DNA from: Palsa-872 sp036495195
GTDB taxonomy: Bacteria > Chloroflexota > Dormibacteria > Dormibacterales > Dormibacteraceae
DNA length: 21,858 nt
Direction: 5' to 3'
Assembly: GCA_036495195.1 (NCBI GenBank)
Contig: DASXNH010000274.1
Span: 1 to 21,858, forward strand
Shown here piece by piece: positions 15,090 to 21,806 of this stretch (position 1 is its first letter; every line of letters begins with the position of its first letter). A model generated the notes under the pieces. That model was given only the letters and a program-made list of their open reading frames with translations. It was not told where the DNA came from and did no database searches. A program made the translations under genes and the position numbers.

Positions 15090-16711
15090 GCCTTCCGGCT
15101 GACGCTGGCGCGCTGCGCGTACTCGAACGAGTCCACCAGAGCTGCCAGCGACGCTTCGATGATGTTGCTCGAGCAACCCACCGTCGTCCATCGCCGCGGG
15201 CCCCGTCCGGACTCGATGAGTACTCTCGTCGTCGCGGCCGTGCCCTCGGCGCTGTCCAGGATGCGGACCTTGTAGTCGTGAAGGCTGATCCCTCTGAGGC
15301 TCGGAAAGCGAGGACTCAGTGCCTTGCGGAGCGCGGCGTCCAGCGCGTTCACCGGCCCATTGCCGGACGCGGCGGTGTGGTAAACCTCGCCGCCCACCGC
15401 GACCTTCACCGTGGCCTCTGCGTGCACGGTGTCGCCGTCCTTGCGCACCATCGTCGTGAAGTCGGCAACCGTCCATGGCGCCTCGTAACCAGGCTGCAAC
15501 CGGCGCAAGAGCATCTCGAAGGATGCATCGGCGGCCTCGTACGAATAGCCCCGGTGCTCGAGCTCCTTGAGGTGCTGCACGAGCCATCGCGTGTGGGGAT
15601 CATTGCGATCCAGCTCCAGGCCGAACTCGCGCGCCTTGGCGAGGATGTTGCCTCGTCCTGAGAGCTCGGAGACGAGGACGTGAGGCTCGTTGCCGACCAG
15701 GCTGGGGTCGATGTGCTGGTAGGCATCGCTGTGCTTCAGCACCGCGGCGACGTGCTGCCCACCCTTGTGAGCGAAGGCGCCGTATCCGACGTAAGGCTGC
15801 TGCAGGGGCAACGCGAGATTCGCGATCTCGGCCACGGTTCGCGAGAGATCGGTGGCACGTCCCAGCGAGTCCGACTGCAGAGCCTCGATTCCGAGCTTGA
15901 GGACGAGGTTCGCCACGACCGACACCAGGTTGGCGTTGCCGCAGCGCTCGCCATATCCGTTGATCGTGCCCTGCACCATGTCGGCGCCCGCGGCGACGCC
16001 TTCGAGCGTGTTCGCCACGGCCAGCTCGCAATCGTTGTGGCAGTGGATCCCGATGCCTACGGGCCGGGCGAGCTCGCCCAGGCCATTCCGCATGGCCTCG
16101 ACTCCCGCGCGAATCTCGCTCGGCAGGCTGCCGCCGTTGGTGTCGCACAGCACGACCCAGCTCGCGCCCGCTCGCGCCGCCTCGAGGCAGGCTTCTATCG
16201 CGTACTCGGCATCCCTGGCGAATCCGTCGAAGAAGTGCTCGGCGTCGAAGATGACCTCTTTGCCCTGCGCGATCCCGTAGGCCACGGACTCACGGATCAT
16301 GGCGAGGTTCTCGTCAGGTGTGGTTCCGAGCACGGCGCTCACCTGCCACGTGTCGCTCTTGCCCACCAGAGTCCACGTCGGCGCCCCGCTCTCGGTCAGC
16401 GCCTTGAGGTTGGGATCGTCCTCGCACGTCCCGCCGGCGCGACGGGTGGCGCCGAACGCGGCGAGCTTGGCGCGCTTCAGCGGGTGCGCGTCAAGGCTGG
16501 CGAAAAGCTCCTCGTCCTTCGGGTTCGAACCGGGAAACCCGCCCTCGACGTAATCAAAGCCGAGCCCGTCCAGCGTGCGCGCGATCCGCACCTTGTCGGA
16601 TGCCGAAAAGGACACGGCAGGGCCCTGGGCACCGTCGCGCAGCGTGGTGTCGTACACCACGATGCGCCTCGCGGCGCCCTGCTGACGGCTGGCTGGAGCT
16701 GTTCTGGGCAT
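15086..16711 (-). CDS. cimA: (R)-citramalate synthase (TIGR00977 type)
   Basis: This 541-residue enzyme condenses pyruvate and acetyl-CoA to citramalate, the first step of a threonine-independent route to isoleucine. The HMGL-like barrel shows DTTLRDGAQG (21-30) with the catalytic Arg25, HCHND (223-227) with the metal-binding histidines, and NGYGERCGNANL (251-262). The C-terminal region (about 400-535) is the LeuA-type allosteric dimer domain, where end-product isoleucine would bind. The sequence pattern fits the citramalate synthase subgroup rather than LeuA (2-isopropylmalate synthase), and the upstream Ile-rich leader supports this. The ATG at 16711 follows an ideal GGAGG ribosome site with a 7-nt spacer made only of T. 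That site lies inside the terminator hairpin of the attenuator. It overlaps ppc by TTGA. Confidence 0.9.
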   Translation of the reverse strand: MPRTAPASRQQGAARRIVVYDTTLRDGAQGPAVSFSASDKVRIARTLDGLGFDYVEGGFPGSNPKDEELFASLDAHPLKRAKLAAFGATRRAGGTCEDDPNLKALTESGAPTWTLVGKSDTWQVSAVLGTTPDENLAMIRESVAYGIAQGKEVIFDAEHFFDGFARDAEYAIEACLEAARAGASWVVLCDTNGGSLPSEIRAGVEAMRNGLGELARPVGIGIHCHNDCELAVANTLEGVAAGADMVQGTINGYGERCGNANLVSVVANLVLKLGIEALQSDSLGRATDLSRTVAEIANLALPLQQPYVGYGAFAHKGGQHVAAVLKHSDAYQHIDPSLVGNEPHVLVSELSGRGNILAKAREFGLELDRNDPHTRWLVQHLKELEHRGYSYEAADASFEMLLRRLQPGYEAPWTVADFTTMVRKDGDTVHAEATVKVAVGGEVYHTAASGNGPVNALDAALRKALSPRFPSLRGISLHDYKVRILDSAEGTAATTRVLIESGRGPRRWTTVGCSSNIIEASLAALVDSFEYAQRASVSRKA

Positions 16712-16743
16712 AAAAAAACCTCCGGGCCTTGGGGCCGGGAGGT
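16712..16743 (-). terminator. Attenuator terminator hairpin abutting the cimA start codon
   Basis: Reading the minus strand, ACCTCC and GGAGGT form a 6-bp lower stem. After one C-C mismatch, GGCC pairs with GGCC around a CCAA loop. The hairpin is followed directly by seven T residues (16712-16718) and then the cimA ATG. The 3' arm also contains the cimA ribosome site GGAGG (16719-16723), so the same hairpin could block both transcription and translation initiation. It is the terminator arm of the switch described at 16737-16783. Confidence 0.75.
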
Positions 16744-16783
16744 CCGCGACGTCAGCGTGAGCGCTTAAGTCGGGGGACCTCCC
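16737..16783 (-). promoter_or_regulatory. Antiterminator pairing of the cimA leader
   Basis: Within the leader peptide's last codons the minus strand reads GGGAGGTCC (16775-16783). It is perfectly complementary over 9 bp to GGACCTCCC (16737-16745), the 5' arm of the terminator. Forming this pair destroys the terminator. A ribosome at the leader stop codon (16765-16767) would cover the upstream segment and let the terminator form. A ribosome stalled on the first Ile codons would leave it free. The segment can also make a small 4-bp hairpin with itself. Confidence 0.65.
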
Positions 16784-16821
16784 CAGGCAATTCCGATGAT
16801 CGCGACGCGCGACTCTGACAT
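16765..16821 (-). CDS. Leader peptide with Ile/Val control codons (cimA-ppc attenuator)
   Basis: An 18-codon open frame encodes MSESRVAIIGIAWGGPPT and ends 53 nt before the cimA start. Codons 8, 9 and 11 are isoleucine (ATC, ATC, ATT) and codon 6 is valine, a clear enrichment for so short a peptide just before a gene of isoleucine synthesis. The first Ile codons lie about 15 nt upstream of the antiterminator segment, a suitable distance for a stalled ribosome to leave it exposed. The ribosome site before the ATG is weak. An in-frame ATG further upstream (at about 16890) would give a longer peptide. Confidence 0.6.
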   Translation of the reverse strand: MSESRVAIIGIAWGGPPT

Positions 16822-16940
16822 CGCAGCCAAGCCTAGAGCATCCGAGCCCGGGAGAGCCTGGGTGTCGCAAACAAAATCCGTGCGCGGCATTGGTGGGGGC
16901 CGGACATTGCGCCGGCCTGGCCACCGCTCAAAAAAATCTG

Positions 16941-16969
16941 TTGACAAACGTCTCGAGCAGGACTACGGT
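16941..16969 (+). promoter_or_regulatory. Sigma70-type promoter for the aquaglyceroporin-dha operon
   Basis: A consensus -35 box TTGACA (16941-16946) is separated by exactly 17 bp from TACGGT (16964-16969), a fair -10 box. It directs transcription toward the gene at 17030 and would start near 16976-16978, just before the inverted repeat at 16981. Confidence 0.6.
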
Positions 16970-16980
16970 TTGTGAAATCA

Positions 16981-16997
16981 GTTCGACAATGTCGAAC
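16981..16997. promoter_or_regulatory. Perfect 8-bp inverted repeat, probable operator
   Basis: GTTCGACA and TGTCGAAC flank a single central A. The repeat covers the expected transcription start region just after the -10 box, where a bound repressor would block initiation. The GTTCG/CGAAC half-sites resemble the E. coli GlpR (DeoR-family glycerol repressor) half-sites, but the spacing is wider. Binding by a glycerol- or DHA-responsive repressor is inference; no regulator gene is in the window. Confidence 0.55.
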
Positions 16998-17029
16998 GCA
17001 AGTCAGATAAACAGGGGGTCGGAAGAGCG

Positions 17030-17812
17030 ATGTATTCGACGTTTCAGAAGGCGCTGGCGGAAGTATTCGGCACGGCGGCGCTGGTCCTGGTCGGGCCGGG
17101 GTCGGTGATCGCGACGCTCACGCTTGCGGGTAAGGCGGTGCCCGCAGTCACAGAGGCGGACCTCCTTGGGATCAGCTTCGCGTTCGGTTTCATCATCACC
17201 GCTCTCGTTTACGCGATCGGCAAGGTGTCAGGCTGCCACATCAACCCGGCCGTGACCTTCGCGCTTGCGGTGACCAAGCGGATGCCATGGAAGGAAGTTC
17301 CTCTTTACTGGATCTCCCAGTACATCGGCGCCGTCATCGGCGCGTTCGCGATCTGGGGCGTGTTCGGCTCGAATGCCGTGACGTTCGGAATGGGTCAGAC
17401 CCATTTCGCCGCCGACGCATCGACCTCTTACTTCATGCAGGCAGCCCTTGCGGAAGCCCTCGGCACCGGCCTGCTTATCTTCGCGATCCTTGGCATCGTC
17501 GACTCGCGCTCACCCGGGACGCTCGCCGGCATCGTGATCGGTGGAGCGGTGGTCGGGATCATCCTCATCTTCGGTCCGATCACCGGTGCCTCTTTGAACC
17601 CCGCTCGTGCCTTCGGCCCCGAGCTCGTGCAGGCCATCGCGGGCGGCTCCACCTTCTGGACGCAATACGTCCCGGTTTACCTCATCCCCGGCCTGGTGGG
17701 CGCAGCGGCCGCGGCGTTCCTCTACGACTACCTTGCCAACCCGCGCCTGGTCCAGGAGCCGGTCATCGAGGCCGTCAGCCACGAAGACGCATTACCCGCA
17801 GGGGCCCGCTAG
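17030..17812 (+). CDS. MIP-family channel, probable aquaglyceroporin
   Basis: This 260-residue six-helix membrane channel has the two family NPA boxes: GCHINPAVTF (NPA at 72-74) and GASLNPARAFGP (NPA at 190-192). Aligned by these boxes to AqpZ and GlpF, the selectivity filter reads Phe52, Ile178, Ala187, Arg193. The His of water-selective AqpZ is absent. The Asp after the second NPA-R typical of GlpF is replaced by Ala. This is a wide, hydrophobic filter nearer to plant NIP-type channels, compatible with glycerol or dihydroxyacetone. A GGAAGAG ribosome site precedes the ATG. dhaK starts 36 nt downstream, so the channel probably admits the substrate of the Dha kinase. Water or metalloid transport is an alternative. 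Confidence 0.88.
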   Translation: MYSTFQKALAEVFGTAALVLVGPGSVIATLTLAGKAVPAVTEADLLGISFAFGFIITALVYAIGKVSGCHINPAVTFALAVTKRMPWKEVPLYWISQYIGAVIGAFAIWGVFGSNAVTFGMGQTHFAADASTSYFMQAALAEALGTGLLIFAILGIVDSRSPGTLAGIVIGGAVVGIILIFGPITGASLNPARAFGPELVQAIAGGSTFWTQYVPVYLIPGLVGAAAAAFLYDYLANPRLVQEPVIEAVSHEDALPAGAR

Positions 17813-17848
17813 GGCTGCTCTGCGCACATAGATAGGGAGAAAACACAC

Positions 17849-18871
17849 ATGGCAGTCGAGAGCAAGCAGATGCGTAAGTTCCTCAACGACCCCGCGGACG
17901 TGGTCAAGGAGTCCCTCGTCGGGCTCGCCGCGGCACATGCCGACCTGCTTCGTTACGACCCGGCGGCTCAGATCGTCGTCCGCAAGGACGCGCCGCGAAA
18001 GGGCAAGGTTGCCCTGATCTCCGGCGGTGGCTCCGGGCACGAGCCATTGCACGGCGGTTTCGTCGGGCTGGGCATGCTTGACGCAGCCGCTCCCGGCGAG
18101 GTATTCACCTCACCGGTGCCCAACCAGATGCTGGCCGCGACCAAGGCGGTTGACGGCGGCGCGGGCGTGGTCCACATCGTCAAGAACTACACGGGCGACG
18201 TGCTCAACTTCAAGCTGGCAGCCGAGGATGCCGCGGACGAAGGCATCAAGGTCACGGCTGTCGTCATCGACGACGACGTCGCGGTTCAGGACTCGCTGTA
18301 CACGGCGGGGCGGCGCGGGGTGGGCGCCACCGTCCTCGCGGAGAAGATCGCCGGCGCGGCGGCGGAAGCCGGCGCGGACCTCACGAAGGTCACCGACACC
18401 GTCAAGCGCGTCAACGATCGAGCTCGCTCCTTCGGCGTGGCGCTTTCGTCCTGCATCCCGCCGGCTGCAGGCAAGGTGATCTTCGAGCTGCCCGAAGGCG
18501 AGATCGAGTTCGGAATCGGCATCCATGGGGAGCCGGGGCGCCGACGTGGACAGCTCGGGCCGGCTTCGGAGGTCGTCGACGTGATGGTCGAAGCTGTGAT
18601 TTCCGACCTCAAGCCCAAGAAGGGCGCCAACCTGCTCGTCTTCCTCAACGGGATGGGCGGCACTCCGCTCCTCGAGCTCTACCTTCTATATGGAGAGGTC
18701 GACGCCAAGCTCCGCAAGGCCGGCCTCAACCCGACCCGCAACCTCGTCGGCAGCTACATCACATCGCTCGAGATGGCGGGGGCCTCGCTCACAGTTCTCG
18801 AGCTCGACGAGGAGCTGACCAAGTGGTGGGACGCGCCGGTCCACACGGCGGCTCTGCGTTGGAGGGCATAG
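17849..18871 (+). CDS. dhaK: Dihydroxyacetone kinase, substrate-binding subunit DhaK
   Basis: This 340-residue subunit binds dihydroxyacetone as a covalent hemiaminal. The binding residue is His226 in GIGIHGEPG, matching E. coli His218. GGGSGHEP (59-66) and VKNYTGDVLNF with Asp117 form the rest of the active site. Phosphate is then transferred from ADP held on DhaL, giving dihydroxyacetone phosphate for glycolysis. The ATG at 17849 has an AGGGAGA ribosome site. The gene is followed 28 nt later by dhaL. The presence of dhaM, HPr and EI nearby marks this as the PTS-dependent type rather than the ATP-dependent single-chain type. Confidence 0.94.
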   Translation: MAVESKQMRKFLNDPADVVKESLVGLAAAHADLLRYDPAAQIVVRKDAPRKGKVALISGGGSGHEPLHGGFVGLGMLDAAAPGEVFTSPVPNQMLAATKAVDGGAGVVHIVKNYTGDVLNFKLAAEDAADEGIKVTAVVIDDDVAVQDSLYTAGRRGVGATVLAEKIAGAAAEAGADLTKVTDTVKRVNDRARSFGVALSSCIPPAAGKVIFELPEGEIEFGIGIHGEPGRRRGQLGPASEVVDVMVEAVISDLKPKKGANLLVFLNGMGGTPLLELYLLYGEVDAKLRKAGLNPTRNLVGSYITSLEMAGASLTVLELDEELTKWWDAPVHTAALRWRA

Positions 18872-18899
18872 CTACTAACCTTTGATCACCCAAAGGGTC

Positions 18900-19532
18900 A
18901 TGGACGCGACCACGATCAATTCCTGGATGCGCGAGATCGAGGCATCGGTGCGCGCCGAGCGAGACCACCTGGTCCAGCTCGACGCCGCCATCGGTGACGC
19001 CGACCACGGCATCAACATGACCAGGGGTTTCGAGGCCGTCGTCCAGGCCCTGGGGACGGATGCCGGATCGCCCCCCGGCAAGCTCCTGATGCTTGCGGGC
19101 CGCACGCTCGTATCGACGGTGGGAGGGGCAAGCGGGCCGCTGTGGGGCTCGGCGCTTCGCAGCGGCGGCCGGACGCTCGGCGACCAGGCGACATTCGATG
19201 GCGCCCAGCTGGTCGAGGTGCTGGCCGCGGCGCTCGCCTCGGTGAAGGACCTGGGCACCGCATCTCTGGGTGACAAGACGATGGTCGACGCCCTCGAGCC
19301 GGCCGTGGACAAGCTCCGCGAGCGCGTCGGGGCGGGCGATTCGTTGGGTCAGGCCCTCGACGAAGCGGCGCGCGCCGCCGAGGCCGGCATGAGGGCGACG
19401 ATTCCGATCCAGGCACGCAAGGGTCGTGCCTCATACCTGGGAGAGCGGTCGGTGGGTCACCAGGATCCGGGAGCGACCTCGACGGCCCTCATCATGCGTG
19501 CTCTTCAGAAAGCGGTAACGGCTCACGGCTGA
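18900..19532 (+). CDS. dhaL: Dihydroxyacetone kinase, ADP-binding subunit DhaL
   Basis: This 210-residue subunit, the family's usual length, keeps ADP as a bound cofactor that is rephosphorylated by DhaM. The magnesium-binding aspartates are in IGDADHGINMTRGF (GDADHG at 32-37). SGPLWGSALRSGG, GDKTMVDAL (124-132) and the C-terminal GRASYLGERSVGHQDPGATS complete the nucleotide site. The ATG at 18900 was preferred; an in-frame TTG at 18882 would add six residues, but its GGAGGG is too far upstream. The stop overlaps a possible ATG of the EI gene as TGATG. Confidence 0.93.
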   Translation: MDATTINSWMREIEASVRAERDHLVQLDAAIGDADHGINMTRGFEAVVQALGTDAGSPPGKLLMLAGRTLVSTVGGASGPLWGSALRSGGRTLGDQATFDGAQLVEVLAAALASVKDLGTASLGDKTMVDALEPAVDKLRERVGAGDSLGQALDEAARAAEAGMRATIPIQARKGRASYLGERSVGHQDPGATSTALIMRALQKAVTAHG

Positions 19533-19585
19533 TGGGGCGGCCGAGCGTGCGCCGAGCACCTCAGCCGAGGCAGCGCACCGAAGAC

Positions 19586-21211
19586 ATGAAGTCCGAGCGC
19601 ACCCTGTCTGGAGTCACCGCCGCTCCCGGCGTTGCTGTCGGCCCGGCGATGGTGGTCGATCCGTCGAGCGCTGCCGATGGCCAAACCGACTTCGATCGCG
19701 GAGCCGAGCTCATGCGGGCTCGGGGCGCGCTGGCGGCGGCCGCGACCGAGCTGCAATCGATCGCGGATGGACTGCGCAAAGGTGGACGCGCGGGCGAGGC
19801 TGACATCGTCGAAACCGGCGTGCTCATGGCCCAGGACCCCGGACTCCACGCGGCCCTTGAACGCCTCTTGAACGCCGGACTGACGGCTCCGGCTTCACTA
19901 CGCGAAGCGGCCGAAGAGAGCGCCATCGAGCTCTCGCGCCTGAACGATCCGATGCTCGCGGAGCGCGCCGACGACGTTCGAAGCCTGGGGCGGCGGGCGG
20001 CGGCCCATGCGTCGGGGGCGCGACGCACTCGAGGGAGGGGAGTCCTCATCGCCGACAGTCTCGGGCCGGCAGACGTCGCCGAGCTCTCAGGGGTGACCGG
20101 GGTGGCCCTCGCCCGCGGCGGGGTGACCGCCCACGCGGCCATCGTCGCTCGATCGCTCGGCCTGCCGATGGTGGTCGGGTTGGGTCCCGATCTGCTCGAG
20201 GTCGCGGATGGGGAGGAGGTGGTTCTCGATGGCGTTGCCGGCATCCTGGTGCGATTTCCATCGGCCGCCAGGCTTGGCGGCGCGCGGGACGCGATCGCGA
20301 CCGGTGAGCGAGCGCGGCAGCGCTCGTTGGCGCAGCGGGATACGCCGGCCGTCACCCTCGACGGTCGCCGCGTCCGCATCCTCGCCAATGCGTCGAGCAC
20401 CGCCGAGGTACTCGAAGCCCTCGCGCAAGGCGCGGAAGGGGTGGGCCTCGTGCGCACCGAGCTGCTCTTTCTCGATGCTTCCGCGTGGCCGTCGCGAGCT
20501 CAGCAGGTGGCATTCCTCGAACCCGTCCTCGCCAACCTGACCGGCTTGACGGCGACAGTCAGGTTGCTCGACTACGGCGGCGACAAAACACCGCCGTTTC
20601 TCAGCGGAACGCGCGATCGGGGCATCGAGCTGATGCTGCGGGCGCCCGATGCGCTGCGCGATCAGCTGTCAGCCATCGTCGAGGCCGGAAGCAAGACGAA
20701 GCTGCGCATCCTCGTGCCGATGATCACCACCGCGGCGCAGATGCTGGAGGTTCGCTCGACGTTGACGGAAGTGCTGAATGGCCGGCCCGCCCCTCAGCTT
20801 GGCGCGATGATCGAGACGCCCGAGGCAGCACACCGTGCCTCTGAGATCGCCAGGGTGGCCGACTTCCTCAGCATCGGCACCAACGACCTGACCCAGATGA
20901 CGCTGGGAATGGACCGGGAGCAATCCAGATCGGCGCCGGTGACCGATGTGAGAGTCCTCAGTCTCATCGACCTGACCGCGCGCGCGGGCCGTGAGGCGGG
21001 CATTCCGGTCGACGTCTGCGGCGAGGCTGCCTCGGACGCCAGGACGATGCCGATCATGGTCGGCTTCGGGGTTGACGAGCTGAGCGTGGCGGCCGCGAGG
21101 GTGGGCGAGGTTCGCGAACGCCTGCGCTCCTCTACATTCGCCGCCAGCCGGGCCTTCGCGGCGGGGGCGCTACTCGGTCAGGTTGGTGACGCAGCTGGCA
21201 AGGGCGTCTAG
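19586..21211 (+). CDS. ptsI: PTS phosphoenolpyruvate-protein phosphotransferase (enzyme I)
   Basis: This 541-residue cytoplasmic enzyme takes phosphate from PEP and passes it to HPr. The phosphorylated His183 is in ARGGVTAHAAIVARSLG. The PEP-binding barrel shows GVGLVRTELLFLD (Arg290), VRLLDYGGDKTPPFL, MIETPEAAHR, DFLSIGTNDLTQMTLGMDR and the active-site Cys478 in VDVCGEAASD. It is somewhat shorter than E. coli EI (575) but all functional parts are present. The start was set at the ATG just before LSGVTAAPGVAVGPA. An ATG at 19532, overlapping the dhaL stop as TGATG, would add 18 mostly basic residues and remains possible. Its 3' end overlaps the HPr gene on the other strand by 42 nt. No sugar permease is present, so it probably serves the Dha kinase. 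Confidence 0.93.
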   Translation: MKSERTLSGVTAAPGVAVGPAMVVDPSSAADGQTDFDRGAELMRARGALAAAATELQSIADGLRKGGRAGEADIVETGVLMAQDPGLHAALERLLNAGLTAPASLREAAEESAIELSRLNDPMLAERADDVRSLGRRAAAHASGARRTRGRGVLIADSLGPADVAELSGVTGVALARGGVTAHAAIVARSLGLPMVVGLGPDLLEVADGEEVVLDGVAGILVRFPSAARLGGARDAIATGERARQRSLAQRDTPAVTLDGRRVRILANASSTAEVLEALAQGAEGVGLVRTELLFLDASAWPSRAQQVAFLEPVLANLTGLTATVRLLDYGGDKTPPFLSGTRDRGIELMLRAPDALRDQLSAIVEAGSKTKLRILVPMITTAAQMLEVRSTLTEVLNGRPAPQLGAMIETPEAAHRASEIARVADFLSIGTNDLTQMTLGMDREQSRSAPVTDVRVLSLIDLTARAGREAGIPVDVCGEAASDARTMPIMVGFGVDELSVAAARVGEVRERLRSSTFAASRAFAAGALLGQVGDAAGKGV

Positions 21212-21442
21212 CGCAGCGGCCGCATCGTCACCGTCTGCGGTCAGCCGCAGTATCGTGCCGCCGCCCGCGCCCAGCGCGAGCACGGCCAGGATGCTCTTGG
21301 CGTTGGCAAGCTTTCCATTTGAGGCGACGGTGAGGCTTGACTGAAATCGCATGGCGGTCTTCACAAACAGGCCGGCGGGCCGGGCGTGCAGCGCGATCCC
21401 TTCAGGCAGCGCGACCGCGACCTCAGAACTTGCTGGCACCAC
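21170..21442 (-). CDS. ptsH: HPr-like phosphocarrier protein
   Basis: This 90-residue HPr protein carries phosphate from EI to DhaM. The phosphorylated residue is His19 in ALHARPAGLFVKTA. The regulatory serine site is also kept (Ser50 in NAKSILAVLALGAGGGT). A GTG start at 21442 (a second GTG is at 21439) with AGGA 5 nt upstream was chosen. It lies inside the end of dhaM, giving a 20-nt same-strand overlap and probable coupling. An ATG at 21472 would add ten residues before the fold. The 3' end runs 42 nt into the EI coding region on the opposite strand. The gene is the second of a dhaM-HPr pair. Confidence 0.9.
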   Translation of the reverse strand: MVPASSEVAVALPEGIALHARPAGLFVKTAMRFQSSLTVASNGKLANAKSILAVLALGAGGGTILRLTADGDDAAAALDALASCVTNLTE

Positions 21443-21806
21443 GCGCTTCCTCGGCCGCCCGCACGACGTCATCGAGAGACTGCCCGGCGGCAGACATCAC
21501 CGCGGCGGCCACGGCGCCCTCGACGAACGGCGCGTCCACCAGGCGAATATGGCCGTTCGTGTGCCCTTCCAGCAGGTGGCGCACGGTGAGGATGGAGCTG
21601 CCAAGGTCGGCGAGGACGACCACGCCCTGGCCGCGATCGGCGCGGCTGATGGCCTCTCGAACGGTGTCCCCGCTGGTCCCCAACGAGCCGTCTGGCCCGC
21701 CGCCCGCGGGCTCGATCCGCACCTCGTCGCCCGCGACCTGCGCGGTCAGGTCGGCGAGCCCGTGCGCCAGCTCGAAGCTGTGGGACACCAGTACAATCCC
21801 GACCAT
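21423..21806 (-). CDS. dhaM: PTS-type EIIA domain protein DhaM
   Basis: This 127-residue mannose-type EIIA protein rephosphorylates ADP bound to DhaL. The phosphorylated His9 is in IVLVSHSFELAHGLADL, the same position as in E. coli DhaM. VVVLADLGSSILTVRHLLEG and LVDAPFVEGAVAAAVMSAAG are the usual conserved stretches. Unlike E. coli DhaM, which fuses EIIA, HPr and an EI-like domain, this protein ends after EIIA, and the other two parts are separate genes. A GCGGGGGA ribosome site precedes the ATG. Its promoter probably lies beyond the right end of the window. Confidence 0.92.
   Translation of the reverse strand: MVGIVLVSHSFELAHGLADLTAQVAGDEVRIEPAGGGPDGSLGTSGDTVREAISRADRGQGVVVLADLGSSILTVRHLLEGHTNGHIRLVDAPFVEGAVAAAVMSAAGQSLDDVVRAAEEARGASKF

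Noticed and set aside
15090..15587. N-terminal extension of the ppc reading frame into cimA
   Set aside because: The frame stays open because of high GC content; its translation is Arg/Gly-rich and unlike PEPC, while the other frame encodes the conserved C-terminus of citramalate synthase.
16737..16750. T-box-like string GGGAGGTCCGCG on the plus strand
   Set aside because: It would face the aquaporin gene, not an amino-acid gene, and no specifier stem or following terminator is seen on that strand. The bases are explained by the minus-strand attenuator.
14199..16768. Long open frames on the plus strand (about 360 codons each) opposite ppc and cimA
   Set aside because: They are antisense to well-conserved enzymes, have no recognisable motif and show the codon pattern expected of a GC-rich complement.
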